From NCBI GenBank assembly GCA_913064755.1, contig CAJYBQ010000251.1:1-5681 (forward strand): a DNA stretch of 5,681 bases, in the 5' to 3' direction. Numbering within the stretch: the first letter of the stretch is position 1; the number at the start of each line of letters is the position of its first letter. This document shows positions 1 to 5,681 of the stretch, in pieces. This DNA comes from an uncultured Alphaproteobacteria bacterium (GTDB taxonomy: Bacteria > Pseudomonadota > Alphaproteobacteria > Minwuiales > Minwuiaceae). Under the pieces are notes generated by a model. It saw only the letters and a program-made list of their open reading frames with translations, was not told where the DNA came from and did not search any database. A program made the translations under genes and the position numbers.

Positions 1-1
1 C

Positions 2-430
2 CTTGCCCGGCCGCTTCCGCCTCTCGCCGGAGGTGTTCAGGTCCCTGGCCTTGTCGCGCACCAGTTTCATGAACTGCATGGCGTCGAATTCGTCCAGCCC
101 GCGCTGGCGGCGCACCGCGTTGACGTCCGTCTTCAGGAACGTCAGCGTGGCGACACCGGGGATTTCCACCGGGTACTGAAAGCCGAGGAACAGGCCGTCG
201 GCGGCGCGTTCCTCCGGCAGCCGGTCCAGCAGGTCGCGGCCCTGGAACGTGACCTTGCCGTCCGTCACTTCATAGCCATCGCGCCCGGCCAGCGTGTAGG
301 ACAGGGTGGACTTGCCGGCCCCGTTCGGTCCCATGATCGCATGGACTTCCCCCTTGGGGACTTCCAGGTCCAGGCCCCGGATGATTTCCTTGCCATCCAC
401 ATTGACGTGCAGGTTCTCGATTTTCAGCAT
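2..430 (-). CDS. sufC: SufC, Fe-S cluster assembly ATPase (N-terminal part, runs off the window)
   Basis: This is the cytoplasmic ABC-type ATPase of the SufBCD scaffold complex; family knowledge says its ATP hydrolysis drives shape changes in SufB-SufD during Fe-S cluster assembly. The 143 visible codons begin MLKIENLHVNVDGKEIIRGL. They include the Walker A loop GPNGAGKST at residues 34-42 and the Q-loop region with FQYPVEIPGV typical of SufC. The signature motif, Walker B and the C-terminal ~105 residues lie outside the window. The start ATG at 430 has GAAGG seven bases upstream and matches the usual SufC N-terminus. It follows sufB by 48 bases on the same strand with no terminator between, so the two are likely cotranscribed. 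The last visible codons (about 1-40) read GERRKRPGK, where SufC normally leads into the conserved VNVGFSGGE stretch, so the edge sequence may contain errors. Confidence 0.95.
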   Translation of the reverse strand, partial: MLKIENLHVNVDGKEIIRGLDLEVPKGEVHAIMGPNGAGKSTLSYTLAGRDGYEVTDGKVTFQGRDLLDRLPEERAADGLFLGFQYPVEIPGVATLTFLKTDVNAVRRQRGLDEFDAMQFMKLVRDKARDLNTSGERRKRPGK

Positions 431-478
431 GATGTCGCCTTCGGCTCTTCGTGTTCGTTGTGCTGACTGCAATCGGCC

Positions 479-1948
<1,470 letters not shown>

Positions 1949-1951
1949 GTG

Positions 1952-2443
1952 TCAGGCCCCCCTCGAGGTGCTGGGTGATTGTCCGTGTGCCCGTGCCGGT
2001 ACGTCGGGCACGGGGAATTCCATGGGTGTCAGCGCCATGTCGGCCAGCGTGACCTGGCCCAGCGCGGATTGAATGGCATCATTGACGCGGTTCCAGTTGC
2101 CCCGCATGCCGCAGAGGTTCTCCACGTTGCAGCTGTCGTCCGCGCCATCGACGCAGGCGGTCAGCGCAATGGGACCGTCGAGTGCCTGGATGATCTCGGC
2201 GATCGAGACCTCGTCCGCCGTGCGTTCCACGACGTAGCCCCCCTGCGCACCGCGAACGGAGCGCAGCAGGCCGGCGCGGGAAAGGCCCTTCAGGACCTTC
2301 GCCACGGTCGGCTGCGGCACGCCGGTATCCTCGGACAGGCGCGCCGTCGTGAAGGTCACGTCGCCGGAGGACAGGTCATTGACCTGGCCCATGTGGACCA
2401 TCATGACCACCGCGTAGTCCGTCAGTTTGCTCAGTCGCATCAT
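1952..2443 (-). CDS. Rrf2-family transcriptional regulator of the suf operon (Fe-S cluster sensing)
   Basis: This is an Rrf2/IscR-family DNA-binding protein of 163 residues, and its position just before sufB marks it as the likely suf operon regulator. The N-terminus MMRLSKLTDYAVVMM matches the family's first helix. A winged helix-turn-helix follows, with the recognition helix around residues 44-54 (QPTVAKVLKGL) and the wing around GAQGGYVV. Three cysteines, C97, C105 and C111 (spacing Cx7Cx5C), sit where IscR binds its [2Fe-2S] cluster. By analogy it would sense Fe-S sufficiency and repress its own operon. The frame stays open upstream to a GTG at 2485, but I chose the ATG at 2443 because it matches the family N-terminus and because the GTG lies inside an inverted repeat that looks like an operator. 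An adjacent ATG at 2440 is equally possible. The ribosome binding site is weak. The gene ends TGA, three bases before the sufB ATG. Confidence 0.92.
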   Translation of the reverse strand: MMRLSKLTDYAVVMMVHMGQVNDLSSGDVTFTTARLSEDTGVPQPTVAKVLKGLSRAGLLRSVRGAQGGYVVERTADEVSIAEIIQALDGPIALTACVDGADDSCNVENLCGMRGNWNRVNDAIQSALGQVTLADMALTPMEFPVPDVPARAHGQSPSTSRGA

Positions 2444-2472
2444 CGATCTGGAACACCCCGGTTCTGGATTCG

Positions 2473-2497
2473 GGTACCGTTTCACCGAAACAGTACC
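2473..2497. promoter_or_regulatory. Inverted repeat, candidate autoregulatory operator in the suf regulator leader
   Basis: The left arm GGTACCGTTTC (2473-2483) and right arm GAAACAGTACC (2487-2497) pair at 10 of 11 positions around a 3-base centre. It lies 30 bases upstream of the regulator's chosen start, just downstream of the possible promoter. This symmetry suits binding by a dimeric Rrf2-type repressor, most simply the adjacent gene product. It does not closely match the E. coli IscR type 1 or type 2 sites as I know them. As RNA it could also form an 11-base-pair hairpin with a 3-base loop, so an effect on translation or mRNA stability is an alternative. Confidence 0.5.
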
Positions 2498-2508
2498 AGC
2501 ATGGTCCT
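2492..2508. promoter_or_regulatory. Second inverted repeat overlapping the predicted transcription start
   Basis: AGTACCA (2492-2498) and TGGTCCT (2502-2508) form an inverted repeat around a 3-base centre with 6 of 7 positions paired, including perfect ACCA/TGGT inner arms. It overlaps the larger repeat at 2473-2497 by six bases and abuts the possible -10 box, so a protein bound here would block initiation. Whether it is an independent site or part of a compound operator cannot be decided from sequence alone. Confidence 0.35.
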
Positions 2509-2509
2509 A

Positions 2510-2537
2510 TATCTACCGGACGGCATCGCTAAATCAA
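2510..2537 (-). promoter_or_regulatory. Possible promoter of the regulator-sufB-sufC operon
   Basis: On the minus strand, TTGATT at 2537-2532 (4 of 6 matches to the sigma-70 -35 box) is followed after 16 bases by TAGATA at 2515-2510 (a poor -10 box, 3 of 6). This would start transcription near 2503 and give a leader of about 60 bases before the regulator ATG at 2443. The box matches alone are weak. The placement gains support from the two inverted repeats lying exactly at and downstream of the predicted start. Confidence 0.35.
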
Positions 2538-2545
2538 GGCTGGAT

Positions 2546-2562
2546 GAGTCCGGACCGGACTC
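2546..2562. repeat. Perfect 8-1-8 palindrome between the cupin gene and the suf regulator
   Basis: GAGTCCGG (2546-2553) and CCGGACTC (2555-2562) are exact reverse complements separated by one base. The palindrome starts 15 bases after the cupin stop codon and ends just upstream of the possible -35 box of the suf promoter. It could be a GC-rich transcript-end hairpin for the cupin gene, though no T-run follows on the minus strand, or an upstream protein-binding site. Neither role can be chosen from the sequence. Confidence 0.45.
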
Positions 2563-2577
2563 CGGCAGGGATGAAAT

Positions 2578-3033
2578 TCAGGCCGCGGCGCGTGCCTGCT
2601 GCTTCGCCAGGCCACGGCGGAAGTCGTCCAGCGTGATGACCCGGTCGACATTGCCGTCGGTGTCCAGGATCTCGTAGACCACGCCATCGACCGCCGTCAT
2701 CTGCAACAGGATCGTGGCACCGGTCTCGCCCCCGCCCTCGATATGCGTCTCATCGCCATTGTTGCGCCCGAACCCGCCCGAAACCCGCGCGGTGTGGGGA
2801 TCACCATGGTCGAGCACCGGTTCGAACAGCCGGTGTTCGCCTTCGATCACCAGCGTCTTCGTCGGGCCGACGTGGCGATGCGGCACGCATTCGGCGTGCG
2901 GATCGAATTTCATCAGCATGTCGACAACGCTGGTCGCATCATCCACCGACAGCAGGTGAAAGTAGAGCCCCTCGAACCCCGCGAAGGGGCGCCACGGGAT
3001 CTCGCCATTCCCGAACTCGGTCTTGCTTGTCAT
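2578..3033 (-). CDS. Small cupin-fold protein of unknown function
   Basis: This is a complete 151-residue protein with the features of a single-domain cupin, a small beta-barrel that often binds a metal. The HxH pair H52/H54 in VPHRHVGPTK opens the first cupin motif, followed by H67 in EGEH. H97 in GDETHIEGG lies in the region of the second motif. The glutamate usually found a few residues after HxH is not in its canonical place, so metal binding is plausible but unproven. No signal peptide or membrane segment is seen, so it is probably cytoplasmic. The ATG at 3033 was chosen because GAGAG lies about nine bases upstream. The frame extends to an ATG at 3099, but those 22 residues do not look like part of the fold. 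It lies between glnD and the suf regulator on the same strand, 93 bases after the glnD stop. The family includes dioxygenase-like and anti-sigma (ChrR-like) cupins; I cannot assign a substrate. Confidence 0.75.
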   Translation of the reverse strand: MTSKTEFGNGEIPWRPFAGFEGLYFHLLSVDDATSVVDMLMKFDPHAECVPHRHVGPTKTLVIEGEHRLFEPVLDHGDPHTARVSGGFGRNNGDETHIEGGGETGATILLQMTAVDGVVYEILDTDGNVDRVITLDDFRRGLAKQQARAAA

Positions 3034-3126
3034 TGTCGTTTCTCTCGGTGCCGGTGAACTGATCCGGCAATCCTGCCGCAGGAACGGCCATCGATGCAAT
3101 GACGCGGGACCGCATGGTCGGTCGCT

Positions 3127-4539
3127 CTACCCCTTGGCCGCCGTCTTCGTCGTCTTCGTGGTCGGCTGTATCGCCTCGATCAGTTTCTGGCGGATGCGTT
3201 CATGGCGGTTGGGATCATCGATCTTCAGGCCGAACATGTCGCGGACATAGAAGACGTCGACGGCACGCTCGCCATAGGTCGCGATGCGGGCGCGGCCGAC
3301 GTTCAGGGACAGGTTGTACAGCGCCCAGGCCACGTCGTGGATGAAGCCGGGCCGGTCGCGCCCGTTCACTTCGATCACGGTCCAGGTGTTGGAGATGTTG
3401 TTGTCGATCAGCACCACCGGCTCCACCTTGAAGACCCGCGTGCGCTCCGCATAGCCGGCCTTGCGCCCCGCGATCACGCCGCGTGGCCTGACCTCCCCGG
3501 CCAGGGTCTGCGCCACCGCGTCACGCAGCTTGTCGAGCCGTTGCGGGTCGGAAAGCGCGCTCTCGTCCATGTCCTGCACGATGAAGGTATCCACCGCCAT
3601 GCCGTCGTGGGTCGTGGCGATGCGGGCATCGACGATGTTCACCCGGGCCACTGCCATGGCACCGGCGATGCGGCTGAACAGCCCCGGATGGTCGGCGGCA
3701 TAGACCAGGATCTCGGTCATCGCCTTGAACTGGTCGGACCGGGTGGCGATGGCCAGTTGTTCCTCGCTCCGGTCGGCGTTGCGCATGACCTCCGCGTGCC
3801 AGGCCTGGGTGTCGGTGTCGATGCCCAGCCAGTAGCCGTCGTAGAACCGTTCGGTATGTTTCTCCAGCTCGTCGGTCGGCCAGGTGCTGAGCACCTCCGC
3901 CAGTGCCTCCCGCGCGGCTGCCACGCGCTGTTTCGGACCCTTGCCGCGCATGTCGCCGGACAGGGCCTCCTCGGCCCGGTAATAGAGATCGCGCAGCAAC
4001 TGCCCCTTCCAGCCGTTCCAGACACCGGGACCGACGGCGCGAATGTCGGCCACGGTCAGGATCAATAGCAGTCGCAGTCGTTCCGGGCTCTGCACCAGCC
4101 CGACGAAATCGGCAATCGTCTTCATGTCGGACAGGTCGCGCTTGAAGGCGGTGGCCGACATCAGCAGGTGACAGCGCACCAGCCAGGCCACCATTTCCGT
4201 CTCGCCCGCGCTGAAACCCATGCGCTTGCAGAGCTTCTTGGCGACCTTCTCCCCCAGAACGGAATGGTCGCCGCCACGCCCCTTGGCGATGTCGTGCAGG
4301 AAGACCGCCATGTAGAGCACCTCGCGCGACAGGATCTGGTGCACGATCTCGTGGCTCAACGGATGGTCCTCGGCCAGTTCGCCCTGTTCGATCTTCCAGA
4401 CCAGTCCGACGGCACGCCGCGTGTGCACTCCCACCGCTGCGGCGGGGTCGAGTTCTCCATCGCCGTGGTCCGCGCACCGCCACACGCCGGAGGAGGGGGG
4501 GGCGGCCGGGCGAGGCGGCCAGGCGCGCGGCGCCGCCAT
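3127..4539 (-). CDS. glnD: GlnD, PII uridylyltransferase/uridylyl-removing enzyme (C-terminal half only)
   Basis: GlnD senses glutamine and adds or removes UMP on PII signalling proteins, controlling nitrogen assimilation. This 470-codon frame holds the C-terminal half. It has the HD domain with H82-D83 in FLHDIAKGRGGDH, the conserved LTVADIRAVGPGVWNGWK at about 162-178, and two ACT domains at roughly 274-350 and 385-460, which bind glutamine in this family. The C-terminal tail is rich in Thr and Lys. The nucleotidyltransferase half, some 450-500 residues in complete GlnD proteins, is absent. Convincing similarity begins only near residue 39 (HTRRAVGL, about 4425). The ATG at 4539 lies in sequence that reads as gamma-glutamyltransferase in another frame, so it is very probably not the true start. 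As drawn, the gene could remove UMP but not add it; a sequence join error upstream is more likely. Identification of the GlnD part is secure. Confidence 0.9.
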   Translation of the reverse strand: MAAPRAWPPRPAAPPSSGVWRCADHGDGELDPAAAVGVHTRRAVGLVWKIEQGELAEDHPLSHEIVHQILSREVLYMAVFLHDIAKGRGGDHSVLGEKVAKKLCKRMGFSAGETEMVAWLVRCHLLMSATAFKRDLSDMKTIADFVGLVQSPERLRLLLILTVADIRAVGPGVWNGWKGQLLRDLYYRAEEALSGDMRGKGPKQRVAAAREALAEVLSTWPTDELEKHTERFYDGYWLGIDTDTQAWHAEVMRNADRSEEQLAIATRSDQFKAMTEILVYAADHPGLFSRIAGAMAVARVNIVDARIATTHDGMAVDTFIVQDMDESALSDPQRLDKLRDAVAQTLAGEVRPRGVIAGRKAGYAERTRVFKVEPVVLIDNNISNTWTVIEVNGRDRPGFIHDVAWALYNLSLNVGRARIATYGERAVDVFYVRDMFGLKIDDPNRHERIRQKLIEAIQPTTKTTKTAAKG

Positions 4540-5430
4540 CCGGGAACGGGTTCGTCGGCGCCAGCGTGGACCGGGGGCGCTTGCCGCCTTCCACCCGATT
4601 GGCGACCGGCACGCCGTCCACGTGGGGCGCGCGCGAGAAATCCGTCAGTTCATTGTTGAGCAGGAAGCCCGAGGCCATGACCCGGCTGCCAAAACCCGTT
4701 TCAATCGTGGTGGTCATGGAGAGGGCGTTGCCATAGGCGTCCCGTATGACGATGTGGCTGGTGCCTTTCTCAGCCGGCTGCCGCGCGGGCGCTCGCAACG
4801 GGGCGTCCGGCGGGCGCCCGGCGCTGGCCTTGCCGCTGGCTTTATTGGGATCGATGGCGGCGGCGCGCGCGGCAAGAGAATTCTGGTCGAGCAGGCCCGC
4901 GGTCGGAACGGCGACAAAGTCGGGGTCGGCGACGTATTGCGCCCGATCCGCATACACCCGCTTCAGCGCCTCGGCGAAGAGATGGGCGCTGGCCGGGCCG
5001 CGTCCCAGACCGCCAAGGTCGTATTCAGCCAGCATCGCCAGCGTCTGCAGCACGCCAATGCCGCCAGACGTCGGCGGCGGGAAGCCGCAGACCTCGAATT
5101 CCCGGTAGGGCGCGCAGATCGGGTCACGGTCGATCACGGCATATTTGGCAAGATCGGACTTCGCGAGCAGCCCGCCATTCTCCCGCGTCTTGACGGCCGC
5201 CACCACTTCATCGGCGATCGGGCCGGTGTAGAAGGCTGCGGCGCCTTCGTGCGCGATCCGTCGAAGCGCCGCCGCAAACGCCGGGTTTTTCAGGCGTTCC
5301 CCTTGCGGTTTCGGCGCGCCGCTTGGATGGAAGAAATAATCCTGCGCCGCTTCGAACCGGCCGAGGCCCTTTTTCTCCGCGTTGGCGATGGCGCCCGCCA
5401 GGCGCGGGGAGATGGAGGCTCGGAGAGCTG
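4476..5430 (-). pseudogene. ggt: Gamma-glutamyltransferase, internal fragment lacking both ends
   Basis: Gamma-glutamyltransferases are usually exported enzymes that cleave or transfer the gamma-glutamyl group of glutathione, and they self-cleave before a catalytic threonine. This frame gives about 310 family-like residues of an expected 530-580. Recognisable parts, in order, are SPRLAGAIANAEKKGLGRFE, YFFHPSG, FYTGPIADEVVAAV, VCGFPPPTSGGIGVLQ, the cleavage site KGTSHI with the nucleophilic Thr codon at 4762-4760, LLNNELTDFS with its conserved Asp, and KRPRSTLAPT, matching the Ser-Ser substrate loop. The signal peptide and first ~150-200 residues are missing: similarity stops near 5420 and the frame closes with a stop at 5543-5545. 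At the other end, similarity fades after APT (about 4550), with only a blurred echo of the SPGGSR motif, and the small subunit's last ~100 residues are lost. The frame then runs into glnD in a different reading frame. It is either a real gene remnant or an assembly artefact. Confidence 0.85.
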
Positions 5431-5603
5431 GGTTTTGGGGCCTCGCCGTGAGTACGGCTGTAGCCGGGAGCGTGCCGCGAAAACGGCGGCCAATGATGGG
5501 CCAGCGCGACCCGCCTCGCTCTGACCCCCGTGTTGAATTTGGTTAAGCTGCCGGCATTGATTGCGCGCAGAATGCTTGAAGCAATGATGAACGAGGGGCG
5601 CGT

Positions 5604-5681
5604 ATGACAGACTGGGCATTTCTTTCTGCAACCGACTTGGCCGCACGGATCAGGCGCGGCGCGATCACCTCGGTTGCCTTA
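5604..5681 (+). CDS. Amidase-signature-family protein, N-terminal start (runs off the window)
   Basis: Only 26 codons are visible, beginning MTDWAFLSATDLAARIRRGA and then ITSVAL. This matches the N-terminal pattern of amidase-signature enzymes (GatA and related amidases), in which a helix of the form LAxxIRxGxITSVxL precedes the catalytic domain. The Ser-Ser-Lys catalytic residues would lie beyond the window, so substrate and activity cannot be inferred. The ATG at 5604 has AGGGG at 5594-5598, five bases upstream, a good ribosome binding site. It is the only plus-strand gene found and is oriented away from the ggt fragment. The 173 bases between about 5431 and 5603 hold no gene I can support and no clear promoter. 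Confidence 0.7.
   Translation, partial: MTDWAFLSATDLAARIRRGAITSVAL

Noticed and set aside
3065..3078. Small hairpin CGGCA/TGCCG between glnD and the cupin gene as a terminator.
   Set aside because: The stem is only five base pairs and no T-run follows on the minus strand.
3202..4068. Plus-strand open frame of 288 codons opposite glnD.
   Set aside because: It is an antisense shadow of the HD-ACT region of glnD, rich in His/Gly/Val with no family resemblance.
3521..5206. A 561-codon minus-strand frame that would join gamma-glutamyltransferase to about 330 further residues.
   Set aside because: Only its first ~220 codons resemble the family. The rest is an Arg/Gly-rich out-of-frame reading of glnD, so it is not a real fusion protein.
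4421..5524. A long plus-strand open frame of 367 codons opposite ggt.
   Set aside because: It is an antisense shadow typical of GC-rich coding DNA; the composition is Arg/Gly/Ala-rich with no recognisable domain, and the opposite strand carries clear ggt sequence.
5533..5561. Possible sigma-70-like promoter for the amidase gene (TTGAAT, then ATTGAT after 17 bases).
   Set aside because: The -10 match is only 3 of 6 and there is no other support.
5572..5607. Eleven-codon upstream frame whose TGA overlaps the amidase ATG.
   Set aside because: It is too short to support, and ATGA overlaps arise often by chance; no good ribosome binding site precedes it.
5290..5646. Minus-strand frame of 118 codons near the right edge.
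   Set aside because: It overlaps the amidase start and the 5' side of ggt in another frame; the sequence is basic and low in structure, with no family match.

Overview
The window is GC-rich and looks like part of an alphaproteobacterial chromosome, perhaps Rhodospirillales-like. That placement rests on protein family resemblance and gene order (an Rrf2-type regulator directly before sufB and sufC) and is an inference. No rRNA, tRNA, CRISPR array, insertion sequence or phage gene is visible. All genes are on the minus strand except a short amidase start at the far right.

In the minus-strand direction of transcription (right to left), the layout is as follows. (1) 5604-5681, plus strand: the first 26 codons of an amidase-signature-family protein. 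(2) About 4476-5430: the middle of a gamma-glutamyltransferase gene, lacking both ends. (3) 3127-4539: the C-terminal half of GlnD, with an HD uridylyl-removing domain and two ACT domains but no nucleotidyltransferase half. (4) 2578-3033: a small complete cupin protein. (5) 1952-2443: an Rrf2-family regulator with three cysteines suited to an Fe-S cluster. (6) 479-1948: complete sufB. (7) 2-430: the N-terminal 143 codons of sufC, running off the window.

The best-organised part is the suf cluster. The regulator is followed after 3 bases by sufB and then by sufC 48 bases later. Together they encode a likely Fe-S sensing repressor and two parts of the SufBCD scaffold that builds Fe-S clusters. 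The 135-base gap before the regulator holds a possible promoter. Two overlapping inverted repeats lie at and just after its predicted start, where an autorepressor would bind. A third, perfect 8-1-8 palindrome lies just past the end of the cupin gene.

The right half is less coherent. The ggt and glnD fragments meet out of frame near 4430-4555. On both sides of the join, family-like sequence fades into poorly matching, very GC-rich sequence. The ggt fragment also loses its family resemblance at about 5420, and the last codons of sufC at the left edge look corrupted too. This pattern fits low-quality read ends or a chimeric assembly better than a new fusion gene. I found no convincing undescribed system; the operator-like repeats before the suf regulator are the most biologically interesting feature.
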